A stretch of DNA of 44,159 nt from Polyangiaceae bacterium (GTDB taxonomy: Bacteria; Myxococcota_A; Polyangia; Polyangiales; Polyangiaceae), in assembly GCA_022842465.1 (NCBI GenBank), contig JALHPN010000053.1, positions 1 through 44,159 on the forward strand, in the 5' to 3' direction. Every line of letters begins with the position of its first letter. Position 1 is the first letter of the stretch. The notes beneath the pieces were generated by a model. That model was not told the DNA's origin. It was given only the letters and a program-made list of their open reading frames with translations, and ran no database searches. Below, piece by piece: positions 1 to 8,804 of this stretch. Made by a program: the position numbers and the translations under genes.

Positions 1-1270
1 CCCCCGTCGGGCTCGCGCTCGGGGGGCCCGGCGCGTTCGGGTTCGAGCCGGGCCCGTTCGGGCTCGCGCTCGGGCTCGTGAAGGGCGCGCCGTCGCCGGC
101 CCGTCGCGAGCGCTCGCCCAGGTCTTCACCGCGCGTCGACCCCTGCGGCCACGCGAACGGATCCGGCGGCGCCTCGTAGGGGACGTTACGCGAGCTCGGA
201 TCCCGGAGCATGCGGCCCGCGCCGCCGAGGTCGAGCCGTCGCCAGAGCCGCCCGTCGTGCACCTCGACCCACGCGTGCGCCTCGTTCGTGATCATGCGCG
301 TCGGCAAGCGCAGGTGCTGCGCCGTCACGAGGAACGCGAACGCGCGATGGCGGCAGACGCCCTTCCGCGAGAGCGCGAGATCGAGGTAGATGTCCTTCGA
401 CGAGGTCGGCGGCTCCTCCGACTCGACGAAGCTCCGGAAGTAAGCGACGAGCTTCGTCACCACCTCGCGCGGCGGCTGTGACCGCGAGACGCCGAGACGC
501 CCGGAGACCTCCGCGGCCGAGCGCGCGATCGCGGGAGGGAGCGCGTTCACGGGCAATAGCTCCGCCCACGTCGGGTTGCCGAAGTCGCCGCCGAACGTGG
601 CGCGTGGGGCGGCGAGCTCCATGACGAGGCGAGCCTTCGTCGTCGTGTCTCCCTCGACGAACCAGTTCTCCGCGCCGTCGCGCGAGAGACGGACGGGGAC
701 GTCCTCGGTGCCGAGGCCGGCGCGCGCGCGGAGGACCCTCGCGCCCGCCCCGACGCTCGGGATGCGCACCTTCCGTCCGGGCGCGAGCTCCACGACCATG
801 TCGGCGTAGAAGAGCTCCTCGTTCGGATCCGGGGCGGGGACGGACGAGACCGTCACCGTGGACGTGCGCGGGTCGTTCACGGACAGCGTGTAGTTGCCGT
901 CGATCGCGTCGTAGGCGTTGAGCCGCTTGAACGGCGCGGTCGAGGGCGAGAACGGATCGTCGTACGGCAGCGTGTCGGGCCGACGCGTGTCGCGATCGGG
1001 GCGGAAGCTCCCGTCGTCGTTCCGGGCCTGCGGGGAGTACGGGCTCTCGCCCGCGCCGACGGGACGCGCGGGATCCGGCGCCGCGACGAGCCCGCGGGGG
1101 GTCTGGAGCGCGGCAGGGATGTCGCCGTCGAGGGCGAGGCCCATCGCCACGTCCTCGCGCGCGTCGGCGCTCACGGGCACGTGGAGGACGGGCGTCCCGC
1201 CGCGCTGCGCCCCCGCCGGCGGCGCGATCGCGAGCGAGACGATGGGGAGGAGGAGGAGCCAGCGACGCAT
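1..1270 (-). CDS. Secreted transglutaminase-like protein, 3' end outside window
   Basis: The frame starts at ATG 1270 and stays open to the left edge, giving 423 codons without a stop. Residues 1-21 form a signal peptide (Leu-rich core, likely cleavage after AGA), so the product is probably exported. Residues about 290-350 carry a transglutaminase-like fold with the papain-type triad in order: C306 in GVCRHRAFAF, H332 in NEAHAWVEV and D347 in RLDLGG. In bacteria this family often acts as a peptidase or amidase rather than a cross-linker, so the reaction is not assigned. The visible C-terminus is a low-complexity Pro/Asn/Gly/Ser tail (PNGPGSNPNAPG), encoded by GC-rich repeats at about 2-90. 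It is divergent from the lipoprotein gene at 1363 and preceded by an ECF-like promoter candidate. Confidence 0.85.
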   Translation of the reverse strand, partial: MRRWLLLLPIVSLAIAPPAGAQRGGTPVLHVPVSADAREDVAMGLALDGDIPAALQTPRGLVAAPDPARPVGAGESPYSPQARNDDGSFRPDRDTRRPDTLPYDDPFSPSTAPFKRLNAYDAIDGNYTLSVNDPRTSTVTVSSVPAPDPNEELFYADMVVELAPGRKVRIPSVGAGARVLRARAGLGTEDVPVRLSRDGAENWFVEGDTTTKARLVMELAAPRATFGGDFGNPTWAELLPVNALPPAIARSAAEVSGRLGVSRSQPPREVVTKLVAYFRSFVESEEPPTSSKDIYLDLALSRKGVCRHRAFAFLVTAQHLRLPTRMITNEAHAWVEVHDGRLWRRLDLGGAGRMLRDPSSRNVPYEAPPDPFAWPQGSTRGEDLGERSRRAGDGAPFTSPSASPNGPGSNPNAPGPPSASPTG

Positions 1271-1292
1271 GCGGGAGACCGAAGGAGGAGTG

Positions 1293-1320
1293 TAGGACAA
1301 ATCGGGGGCACGCGAGTTCC
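1293..1320 (-). promoter_or_regulatory. Candidate ECF-sigma promoter for the transglutaminase-like gene
   Basis: On the minus strand GGAACT (1320-1315) is followed after exactly 16 bases by GTCCTA (1298-1293), 23 bases before the ATG at 1270. GGAACT resembles the -35 of sigmaE/ECF promoters and GTC begins many of their -10 elements. The same arrangement occurs at 39761-39788. A prediction from pattern only. Confidence 0.35.
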
Positions 1321-1362
1321 CAGGACGGTGCGGGGGGGCGCGGTAGTAGAACCGTTTTTGCC

Positions 1363-2658
1363 ATGCAGCGTCCCCCCGTGCTCTCGCTCGTCGCCCTCCT
1401 CGCTGCTCTCGTCGGCTGTGACGCGCTGAAGGGGAAGCCGCCGGCGAGCGCGGCGATCGACGCGGGCGCCACGTCCGCGCCGAGCGCGGCCGGGGACGCC
1501 GCCGCGGTGGCCGTCACCGGGTCGAAGCCGACGACGGGAGCCTGCGCGATCTCGCCGCCCGGGGGTGCGGTCCTGCCGGCGTCGGCGCGCGCCGTCGACG
1601 TCCGCATCGCCGGCGCCTCCTCGAGGTCGCTCGTGACGTGGACGGAGCCCTACGAAGGCAGCGGTGCGATCGGGGGGACGACCTCGGTCGCGCACGTCTT
1701 CGACGGGGCGACGTCCACCGTCGCGCCGCGCGTCGTCGTCGACGCGACGGAGTTCGCCGACTCGCCCCTCTCCGGCGCGGCGCCCGTCGTCCGCGCGGCG
1801 GAGCTCCTCGCGGTGAGCTGCTTCTACGGCGCGCCGAGCGGCAACTACCGCTGCAGCACGCGCGCCCCGGCCGTGGACGCGAAGCCGGTCCCGCTCCTCG
1901 CGTTCGGCGGCATCTCCGTCGGGGGCCCCGCGAAGCCCGGGATCGCGGCGCTGACGAAGGAGGAGGACGTGCTCCTCTTCGTCCCCGACACCGCCGGGCA
2001 GGGGCTCTTCGCGTTCTCGTCACGGGTGAGCGGCAAGAAGAAGAGCTACCCCTTCCCGTACACGCCTGACGACACGGGCAAGGCCGACGGGCTCTCCGCG
2101 GTGCCGGTCGGAGAGGACGAGGCCGCCGTCGTCTACCGCTTCCGGGGCGCGATCCGCGGACGGAGGGCCGGCTTCGACGAGGCGTGGAAGGGGAAGCCCG
2201 TCGACCTCTCGGCGAAGGGAGCGCTCGTCGGGGCGCCCGTCGCCGCCGCGGACGGCGCGAAGGTCGTCACGCTCTTCTCCCAGCGTGCGAAGGCGACCGA
2301 CCCGTGGCGCGTCGCCATGGTCGAGTGGTCCGGCGACACGAACCTGAAGCGGTCCGAGCTCCCGACCGGCGCTCTCCCGGCGCAGGGCCCCGGCATCGCG
2401 CCGGCGAGCCAGCCGGGGTGCTTCCTCGTCTCCTGGGTCGAGGGCTCCGGGAAGACGACGGCGACGAAGCTCGGGCGAGCCTGTGATGGCACGATCGCGC
2501 CGGAGAGCATCACGACGCTGTCGACCGACGCCGTCGAAGGAGGACGCGCCTACCTCGCGACGGATCCCGCGGCGCCGGCGAACGCCTTCGCGGTATGGCA
2601 GGAGATCCCCGCCGGGAAGCCCGCCGAGCTCCGCGTCGCGAAGCTCGTCTGTCCGTGA
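1363..2658 (+). CDS. Predicted lipoprotein of unknown function
   Basis: The 431-aa product starts at ATG 1363. The N-terminus has a hydrophobic stretch ending in the lipobox ALVGC, with C19 as the lipidated residue, followed by an Ala/Pro/Ser/Asp linker. This predicts an envelope lipoprotein. The body (about 60-431) has recurring beta-strand-rich segments with motifs such as VTWTEPYEG and FAVWQEIP, suggesting a beta-propeller or similar all-beta fold, but I do not recognise a named family. It is divergent from the transglutaminase-like gene (92-bp gap) and convergent with the gene at 2668 (9-bp gap), so it is probably monocistronic. No catalytic signature is visible. Confidence 0.8.
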   Translation: MQRPPVLSLVALLAALVGCDALKGKPPASAAIDAGATSAPSAAGDAAAVAVTGSKPTTGACAISPPGGAVLPASARAVDVRIAGASSRSLVTWTEPYEGSGAIGGTTSVAHVFDGATSTVAPRVVVDATEFADSPLSGAAPVVRAAELLAVSCFYGAPSGNYRCSTRAPAVDAKPVPLLAFGGISVGGPAKPGIAALTKEEDVLLFVPDTAGQGLFAFSSRVSGKKKSYPFPYTPDDTGKADGLSAVPVGEDEAAVVYRFRGAIRGRRAGFDEAWKGKPVDLSAKGALVGAPVAAADGAKVVTLFSQRAKATDPWRVAMVEWSGDTNLKRSELPTGALPAQGPGIAPASQPGCFLVSWVEGSGKTTATKLGRACDGTIAPESITTLSTDAVEGGRAYLATDPAAPANAFAVWQEIPAGKPAELRVAKLVCP

Positions 2659-2667
2659 GCTCCGCGG

Positions 2668-3048
2668 TCAGCGGATCGCGCTGCGGCTCGCGCCTGGCCC
2701 GGAGGGCCGCCAGCCGCCGTTCTCGTAGACCGTTCGGCCGTCACGGGTCGTGTACTGCGGCGCGGCCCACGCCGTCCCCGGGGGCGGGTTCTCCCAGTGC
2801 CCCGGAATCCATGCATACTGCATCCCTGTCCAGTGCCAGTACCCCGGCACCCAGGAGGCCTGCGGGCCCGGCGGAGGAGGGGGCTGCTCCTGGACCGGCG
2901 CGGGCGGAGGGCCGCTCACGACGACACCTCGCGCCGGCGATTCGGGCTCGTTCACCACGCACGCGCTGGCCGCGAGGCCGATCGCGGCCGCGATCGCGGC
3001 CGCGACCCTTCGAGCTCGTCGTCTCTGCGGAACCCCCGACCCCGTCAT
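2668..3048 (-). CDS. YXWGXW-type repeat lipoprotein
   Basis: The 126-aa product starts at ATG 3048. An Arg-rich n-region and Ala-rich hydrophobic stretch end in LAASAC (C30), a lipobox-like site with an atypical -3 residue. A Pro/Gln-rich linker (about 46-62) follows, then aromatic repeats WVPGYWHWTGMQYAWIPGHW at about 66-85. These match the YXWGXW-repeat proteins common in the envelope of Myxococcota and Proteobacteria, which have no assigned reaction. The C-terminus (TRDGRTVYENGGWRPSG) is typical of the same group. A much longer frame upstream in phase lies antisense to the uridylyltransferase gene and is not real. A weak sigma70-like promoter precedes it. Confidence 0.8.
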   Translation of the reverse strand: MTGSGVPQRRRARRVAAAIAAAIGLAASACVVNEPESPARGVVVSGPPPAPVQEQPPPPPGPQASWVPGYWHWTGMQYAWIPGHWENPPPGTAWAAPQYTTRDGRTVYENGGWRPSGPGASRSAIR

Positions 3049-3081
3049 CGTCGCCCCCCTGGCGCTCGCCTCGCTGCGTTC

Positions 3082-3109
3082 ATTCTGACCCTCACGGGGT
3101 TTTGCGCAA
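3082..3109 (-). promoter_or_regulatory. Weak sigma70-like promoter candidate for the YXWGXW gene
   Basis: On the minus strand TTGCGC (3109-3104) is followed after 16 bases by CAGAAT (3087-3082), about 33 bases before the ATG at 3048. It sits in a locally AT-richer patch of the divergent spacer. The match to consensus is only partial. Confidence 0.25.
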
Positions 3110-3219
3110 TCTCGGCGCGCCCTGCGTGGTACGCGCGGTGCGGCGAGAGTGTTCCTCCGGCCGTCTGGCGTGCGCAGCCGGAGCACATGCGCGCACCCGC
3201 GATCCGCTATGCTGCGCGC

Positions 3220-4371
3220 ATGCCGGCGCCCGCTGCCTCGCTCGTCACCGCTCTCGCGTCTCTCGAGCCCTCCGTCCGCGCGCGCCTCGAGCGCGCCGGG
3301 TTCGATCGCGATCGCTTCCTCGCGCTCGCCGCGTCGCTCACCGAGGGCGACCCCGAGACGCGGCGGAGGACCCGGAACACCGTGAAGGGTGAGGTCACCC
3401 CGCCGCGTCCCGGCGAGATCCTCACCGTCCCAGAGGAGGGCTCCCCCGAGCACGCTCGCCTCCTCGCGCGGGGAGAGGAGGCGCTCCGGAAGGGGGAGGT
3501 CGCGTTCTGCACGATGGCAGGCGGCATGGCGACCCGCATGGGCGGGATCGTGAAGGCGCTCGCGAAGGTCTGGGACGATCACTCGTTCCTCTCGCTCCGG
3601 CTCGCGGAGAATCGCGCCGCCAGCGCGCGCGCCGGGCGCCCCGTGCCGCTCTGGCTGATGACGAGCGAGGCCACCCACGTCGCGCTGAAGCAGGCGCTCC
3701 GCGACATGAACGCGCCGCCGCACGTCCGGCTCTTCATGCAAGACCTCTCGCTCCGACTGAACCCCGACGGCACGCTGTTCGTCTCCGACGACGGGCAGCC
3801 GAGCATCCACGCGACGGGGCACGGTGACCTCGTCGACGCGCTCCGGAGGAGCGAGCTGCTCGACGGGTTCCTCGCCGACGGAGGCAGGGCGGTGTGGATC
3901 ACGAACGTCGACAACCTCGGGGCCACGCTCGATCCCGTCCTCCTCGGGCTCTTCCTCGAGACGCAGAAGGATGTCCTCACCGAGGTGTGCCGCAAGGAGG
4001 CCGACAAGGGCGGCATTCCGGTCCACGCCGAGGGCAAGCTGCAGGTCCTCGAGGAGTTCCGGCTCCCGGCGGGCTTCGACCCGAGCACGGTGGACGTCTT
4101 CAACGTGAACACGTTCCTCGTGCGCGCCGAGCCGCTCGCGAAGACACCCCTCACGTGGACCTTCTTCGAGGTCGAGAAGAAGGTCGACGGACGGAGCGCG
4201 ATCCAGTTCGAGCGTCTCGTCCAGGAGATCACCGCCCAGATGTCCACGGCCTACGTCGAGGTGCCGCGCGACGGCGTCGCGTCGCGCTTCCTCCCCGTGA
4301 AGGACCACGACGAGCTCGCGAAGCGCCGCGCGACCATCGAGGTGGTCGCACGTGCGCGCGGCATGGTGTAG
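3220..4371 (+). CDS. UTP--sugar-1-phosphate uridylyltransferase (UDPGP family)
   Basis: The 383-aa product resembles the eukaryote-type UDPGP family, which forms UDP-glucose or UDP-N-acetylhexosamine plus pyrophosphate from UTP and a sugar-1-phosphate in the cytoplasm. The nucleotide-binding signature is at residues 100-112 (AGGMATRMGGIVK), corresponding to the family's GGxxTRxG...K loop. A second expected element, WITNVDNLGATLDP, lies near residue 226, where the Asp would bind metal and substrate. The family usually runs 400-500 residues, so this is a compact member. The start is ATG 3220; an in-frame ATG at 3187 is possible but adds only MRAPAIRYAAR. The end overlaps the next gene by 20 bp, so the two are probably co-transcribed. 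Which sugar is used cannot be read from the sequence. Confidence 0.85.
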   Translation: MPAPAASLVTALASLEPSVRARLERAGFDRDRFLALAASLTEGDPETRRRTRNTVKGEVTPPRPGEILTVPEEGSPEHARLLARGEEALRKGEVAFCTMAGGMATRMGGIVKALAKVWDDHSFLSLRLAENRAASARAGRPVPLWLMTSEATHVALKQALRDMNAPPHVRLFMQDLSLRLNPDGTLFVSDDGQPSIHATGHGDLVDALRRSELLDGFLADGGRAVWITNVDNLGATLDPVLLGLFLETQKDVLTEVCRKEADKGGIPVHAEGKLQVLEEFRLPAGFDPSTVDVFNVNTFLVRAEPLAKTPLTWTFFEVEKKVDGRSAIQFERLVQEITAQMSTAYVEVPRDGVASRFLPVKDHDELAKRRATIEVVARARGMV

Positions 4372-4891
4372 CCTCGGCTCCCCCGTGCAGTTCGAGTTCG
4401 TCCACGAGTTCGACATCCCGCTCGACGCGCTCGAGCTGGCCGTGATCTCGCCGAACCTGCACCAGGCGCTCGCCCAACGGCTGCCGAACATCTCGATCGT
4501 GCAACAGAAGGAGCACGTGCTGAAGGACAACCGGCTCGAGCGCGTGTGGAGCTACCGCGCGAACGTGCAGGTGCCGGCCTTCGCGCGCAAGCACGTCACG
4601 CCCGAGATGATGGCGTGGGACGAGCACTCGTCCTACGACATCCCGCGCCACACGTCGGAGTGGACGATCCGACCCCACGTGAAGCCGGAGTGGCGGAAGT
4701 ACTTCGCCGCGAAGGGGACCTACGTTCTCGAAGCCCTCGGCAGCGGTCGCAGCCGCCGGACGGTGAGAGGGAGCGTCGAGCTCCACGTACCGCTCGTGAA
4801 GATGGTGGCCGAGAAGCTCATCGTCGCCGAGGTGAAGAAGACCTTCGCGGCGGAAGCCGAGACGATCCGCGACCTCGCGACGCTCACCTGA
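4352..4891 (+). CDS. DUF2505-like (START/Bet v1-fold) protein
   Basis: The 179-aa soluble protein has the overall pattern of DUF2505/PRELI-like START-fold proteins: an opening strand (FEFVHEFDIPLDALELAV), a long central beta region with W and Y residues (WSYRANVQVP, SEWTIRPHVK), and a C-terminal amphipathic helix (MVAEKLIVAEVKKTFAAEAE). Such folds often bind a lipid or small hydrophobic molecule, but no ligand is known here. The ATG at 4352 overlaps the uridylyltransferase gene by 20 bp and has a GAGGTGG-like site upstream. GTG 4385 would give a start nearer to that of typical family members. SppA follows after 16 bp, so the three genes look like one transcription unit. Confidence 0.7.
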   Translation: MRAAWCSLGSPVQFEFVHEFDIPLDALELAVISPNLHQALAQRLPNISIVQQKEHVLKDNRLERVWSYRANVQVPAFARKHVTPEMMAWDEHSSYDIPRHTSEWTIRPHVKPEWRKYFAAKGTYVLEALGSGRSRRTVRGSVELHVPLVKMVAEKLIVAEVKKTFAAEAETIRDLATLT

Positions 4892-4907
4892 CGAGGAACA
4901 GACTCCG

Positions 4908-7490
4908 ATGCGTGCCCCTACCTTCTCGAGAGCCGGCACCGCTGCCCTGCTCGCCGCGCTCCCCGCGCTCCTCGCCTCCGTCCCGGGCGACGCCCAGGCG
5001 TCCGAGCCCTTCACGCCGCGCGCCGAGCGGATCCTGTCGCCCGGCAGGAGCGCCGCGACGGAGGACTCGGCGGAGGCCCTCGTCCTCAACCCCGCGAACA
5101 TCGCGAACCTCCCGGCCCAGGAGGTGCGCTGGACGGGCGTGCTCTGCCCCGACACGCGCCGCGTCGCCTGCGGCCATGCGATCGATCTCGCGACGCCGCT
5201 CTTCTTCGGTCTCTCGACCGGCTTCCGCGTCGACTACGTGATGCCGCCGAGCGGCGTCCGCGGGCCGGGGTTTCCGTTCGACAGATCCGACTACGCGTGG
5301 GTCACGTGGGGCCTCGGCTACAAGCTCTCCGAGCGGCTGCAGGTCGGCGTCTCGCTCCAGGGGTCCTACTCGTCGAATCCGTTCGTCGACGGCCTCTTCG
5401 GGATCACGGCGGGCGTCTCGTACCGGCCGAACACGCACTTCGGCTTCGCGCTCGTCGCGCACGACTTCAACGGCCCGAGCAGCACCCGCGTCCAGACGCA
5501 GTATTCGCCGACGACGACCGCCGCGATCATGGACAGGTCGTACGTGGGCGCCTTCACGCTCCGCCCGTTCGGGACGCGCGCCGCGGAGCTCGGCGGCGAG
5601 CTCCGGTATTTCGACGGCACCGATTCGTGGCGACCGCGCGGCGTGCTCGGCATCGACGTCCCCGGGATGGGGCGCATCCGAGGCGACATCGAGGTGCAGG
5701 ACGTCGCGAACGACGCGCGTCGCGGCGTGCTCGCCACGGCCGGCGCGGAGATCTATTTCGACAAGGTCTCCGCCGGCGGCGGAGCCCTCCTCGGGAGCGG
5801 GCTCGGTCGCGACGCGGACGTCGGCGGGTACGCGACGGCGTCGATCGCGGGATACCTCAGCCCGGGCGTGCCGCGGCCGGAGCGCGCGGTCTCGATCCGG
5901 CTCGAGTCGACGCCGGGCTCACGCTCGCACGTGCGGCTCCTCCGGCGGCTCTGGAAGATCGCGGAGGACCGCGAGATCCAGGCCGTCACGATGGTCGTCC
6001 GCTCCGAGATCGCGACCTCGTACGCGCACGCCGAGGAGCTCGCCGACGCGTTCCGCGTCCTCAAGGCGCGCGGCAAGAAGGTCGTCTGCAGCTTCGAGGA
6101 CGCGGGGCCGAAGTCGCTCTTCGCGTGCGCGAGCGCGAACCGCATCGTCGTGAACCCCGCCGGCGGGATCCGCTACTCGGGCCTCCGCACGCAGCACATC
6201 TACCTGGCCGGGCTCCTCTCGAAGATCGGCGTGAAGGCGGAGTTCGTGCGCATCGGCGCCCACAAGAGCGCGCCCGAGCAGTTCATGAACGAGAAGGCGA
6301 GCGACACCGCGCGCGCCGACCAGGAGGACATGCTCCGCCAGCACGAGGCGGTCTTCGCGCGCAACATGGCGCTCTACCGGGGCATCCCGGAGGACCAGTT
6401 CCGCGCCGTGTCGGCGAAGGGGCCGTTCGTCGCGAGCGAGGCGAAGGACGCGAAGCTCGTCGACGGGTTCGCCTTCGACGACGAGCTCGATCGCGTCACG
6501 CGCGACGTCGTCGGTCGCAAGATCCGTTACGTGAAGCACGTGGAGGACACGCCGGCGCCGAAGACGTTCGGCCCGCGCGGGCGGGTCGCCCTCCTCTACA
6601 TCGACGGCGACATCATCGACGGTCGATCCCGGAACGTGCCGATCCTCGACATGAAGCTCGTCGGCTCGTACACGATCGCCGAGTCGATCAAGCAGCTCCG
6701 TGACGACCCGAACGTCAAGGCCGTCGTCGTGCGGATCGAGAGCCCCGGCGGCTCGTCGATGGCCTCCGACGTGATGTGGCGGGAGCTCTACAAGCTGAAC
6801 GCCGCGAAGCCGGTGATCGCCTCGATGGGCTCGATCGCGGCGAGCGGCGGGTACTACGTCGCGGCGCCGTGCCGTCAGATCTTCGCGCTCCCGCTCACGA
6901 TCACGGGGTCGATCGGCATCTTCTACGGCAAGGCCGACGTGAGCGAGCTGCTCGGGAAGATCGGCGTGAACGTCGAGGTCCGGAAGACCACGCCGCGCGC
7001 CGACGCCGAGTCGCTCTTCCGCGGCTTCACCGAGGACGAGAAGGTCGAGCTGAACCGGAAGGTTCATCAGTTCTACGACGTCTTCCTCGACCGCGTCGCG
7101 CAGGGGCGCCACATGACGAAGGAGCAGGTCGACGCGGTCGGCCAGGGCCGCGTGTGGGCCGGCCAGCAGGCGCTCGATCAGAAGCTCGTCGATCACATGG
7201 GCGGCCTCCGTCACGCGCTCGCGGCGGCGCGCGACGCCGCGCACCTCCCGGAGGACGCGCCGATCGTGGAGTACCCGCCGGTCGAGAAGAGCCTCTTCGA
7301 CGTCGCCCTCGGCCTCGCCGGCTTCAAGGCGGGCTCGGGGATCCCGATCGAGGGCGTCCCGGTCCAGGTGCGCGAGGTGCTCCGCAGCGTGGCGCCGCTC
7401 GCGTTCTACGGCGATGGGCAGGCGCTGGCGCGCATGGAGTGGGTCCCGGTCGAGGACACGATCGGCCGCGACGAGGAAGACGCGTTCTAG
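4908..7490 (+). CDS. sppA: SppA-type signal peptide peptidase fused to an N-terminal barrel-like domain
   Basis: The 860-aa product has a signal peptide (residues 1-31, ending AQA). Residues about 32-325 alternate aromatic and hydrophobic beta strands (FRVDYVMPPSG, WVTWGLGYKLSERLQVGVSL, ITAGVSYRPN), as in outer-membrane barrels. From about 325 to the end it is a long-form SppA with two tandem SppA/ClpP-like halves. The catalytic dyad is visible: K453 in the first half (GAHKSAPEQF) and S646 in the second (SIAASGGYY), matching the Lys/Ser arrangement known for E. coli SppA, which degrades cleaved signal peptides and small membrane fragments. Typical long SppA is about 600 aa, so roughly 290 residues are extra. 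GAGGAA lies upstream of the ATG. Activity is confident from family; the barrel is inferred. Confidence 0.85.
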   Translation: MRAPTFSRAGTAALLAALPALLASVPGDAQASEPFTPRAERILSPGRSAATEDSAEALVLNPANIANLPAQEVRWTGVLCPDTRRVACGHAIDLATPLFFGLSTGFRVDYVMPPSGVRGPGFPFDRSDYAWVTWGLGYKLSERLQVGVSLQGSYSSNPFVDGLFGITAGVSYRPNTHFGFALVAHDFNGPSSTRVQTQYSPTTTAAIMDRSYVGAFTLRPFGTRAAELGGELRYFDGTDSWRPRGVLGIDVPGMGRIRGDIEVQDVANDARRGVLATAGAEIYFDKVSAGGGALLGSGLGRDADVGGYATASIAGYLSPGVPRPERAVSIRLESTPGSRSHVRLLRRLWKIAEDREIQAVTMVVRSEIATSYAHAEELADAFRVLKARGKKVVCSFEDAGPKSLFACASANRIVVNPAGGIRYSGLRTQHIYLAGLLSKIGVKAEFVRIGAHKSAPEQFMNEKASDTARADQEDMLRQHEAVFARNMALYRGIPEDQFRAVSAKGPFVASEAKDAKLVDGFAFDDELDRVTRDVVGRKIRYVKHVEDTPAPKTFGPRGRVALLYIDGDIIDGRSRNVPILDMKLVGSYTIAESIKQLRDDPNVKAVVVRIESPGGSSMASDVMWRELYKLNAAKPVIASMGSIAASGGYYVAAPCRQIFALPLTITGSIGIFYGKADVSELLGKIGVNVEVRKTTPRADAESLFRGFTEDEKVELNRKVHQFYDVFLDRVAQGRHMTKEQVDAVGQGRVWAGQQALDQKLVDHMGGLRHALAAARDAAHLPEDAPIVEYPPVEKSLFDVALGLAGFKAGSGIPIEGVPVQVREVLRSVAPLAFYGDGQALARMEWVPVEDTIGRDEEDAF

Positions 7491-7637
7491 GCTCGCGGCC
7501 CGAGGAACCGACCCGGTTCGCACCGCTCGGAGCGCGCGTCGTGGACTGCGAGAGATCGCGCGCCGTTACGGGCAGCACGCAAGGCTCGCGCCGCTCGACG
7601 CTTTGCAACGACGCATGGGGGGGCACGTCTATCCGAT

Positions 7638-8657
7638 GTGGCCGCATTCGGTAAGGCGTCGGTGGCGTTCGGCGTGGCGGTGGCACTCGCGGGACTCTGG
7701 ACGACGTACCACCGCGCTGGCGGCGCCGAAGAAGACGACGAGACGGAGCTGGCGGTGCCGATCATCCTGCGCGGCCGCGAGACGGCATCCGACCCCGCCG
7801 TCGTGAAGGTCCAGCGCCACCACGGGCGGGGCGGTCTGGGCGTCTGCACGGGGACGCTGATCGCGCCTCGCTTCGTGCTGACGGCGCGACACTGCACCGG
7901 GAGCGGGCGGCTCGAGGTCCTCGTCGACGAGGGAGCCCGTCCCGCACGCATCGCCGTCACGCGCACCCACGTCGACCGGCCGACGGGGCGGAGCGAGGGC
8001 TCCGGTGACATCGCGGTCCTGGAGCTCGCCCGCGCAGCGAGCGTCTCGCCCATACCGGTCAACCTCGACACGCGAGCTGCCATCAGCGTGCGTGACGCAC
8101 GCGTGGTCGGCTTCGGCCTCACGGGATCGCGGTTCGAGGACGAGAAGAAGCGCACGGTCGAGTTCGCGAGTCGAACGACGAGCGAGTTCATCGAGTCCGA
8201 TCGGAGGGGGGTCGTCTGCTACGGCGACTCTGGAGGCCCGACGTTGGCGATGATCGACGGACGCGAGCAGGTCGTGGCCGTGACCTCGCACATGACGTCG
8301 ACCCGGTGTTCGAATGGTCGAGTGCGGTCCGTGCGCACCGATCGGCATCGCGCATTCCTGCAGCCGTTCCTCGACGCGTCCGTCCCCCCGCCCGCGCTCC
8401 CCGCACCGCAAGCCAAGATCGATCCTCCCTCCGCGCCCGCGCCCGCGCCCGCGCCCGTGCCGTCTCCGCGAGCTCTCCCGCGCCCGCTCCCGCCCCCCGC
8501 GCCTCGCGCGCGGCCCGCCCAGCCGTTCCCGCGCGAGACTGTCGCCTCGAACGGACACGCGCATGCGCACGCGCACGCCTCTTCGTCGAACGGGAGGACG
8601 CGCGTCTCCGTCCGGGTGGACGGAACTGGCGCCCATGCCGAGGCGTACGCGGACTGA
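7638..8657 (+). CDS. Trypsin-like serine protease (S1 family) with Pro/His-rich tail
   Basis: The 339-aa product starts at GTG 7638. A hydrophobic N-terminal segment (residues 8-22) indicates export or membrane anchoring. The S1 catalytic triad is complete: H85 in LTARHC, D124 in GDIAVL and S198 in CYGDSGGP. The protease domain spans about 40-245. Residues about 250-310 form a Pro/Ala-rich linker (PAPAPAPVP), followed by an alternating His-Ala run (HAHAHAHA) and a short charged tail. Such tails may hold the enzyme to the wall or bind metal, which is speculation. It is flanked by 147-bp gaps on both sides, suggesting its own promoter. Substrate is unknown; extracellular proteolysis is likely. 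Confidence 0.85.
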   Translation: MAAFGKASVAFGVAVALAGLWTTYHRAGGAEEDDETELAVPIILRGRETASDPAVVKVQRHHGRGGLGVCTGTLIAPRFVLTARHCTGSGRLEVLVDEGARPARIAVTRTHVDRPTGRSEGSGDIAVLELARAASVSPIPVNLDTRAAISVRDARVVGFGLTGSRFEDEKKRTVEFASRTTSEFIESDRRGVVCYGDSGGPTLAMIDGREQVVAVTSHMTSTRCSNGRVRSVRTDRHRAFLQPFLDASVPPPALPAPQAKIDPPSAPAPAPAPVPSPRALPRPLPPPAPRARPAQPFPRETVASNGHAHAHAHASSSNGRTRVSVRVDGTGAHAEAYAD

Positions 8658-8804
8658 CCGCGCTGCTCACGGGGCAGGATCAGGACCGCGCTGGAGACAC
8701 GCCTCGTCCCACCGTCTCGAGCGGCGACGGCGCGGGCTGGAGATCGACAGGTCGCCGGAGCGTCAGCGAGGCGAAGGTCGCCGCGAGATGTAGTCTTGTC
8801 GGAC

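Noticed and set aside
2668..4530. 620-codon minus-strand frame extending the YXWGXW gene over the uridylyltransferase gene
   Set aside because: Only the last 126 codons have signal sequence and family motifs; the rest is antisense to a clear enzyme.
7505..7519. GAACCG-ACC-CGGTTC inverted repeat after sppA as terminator
   Set aside because: Six-base stem with a three-base loop and no following T tract; too weak to call.
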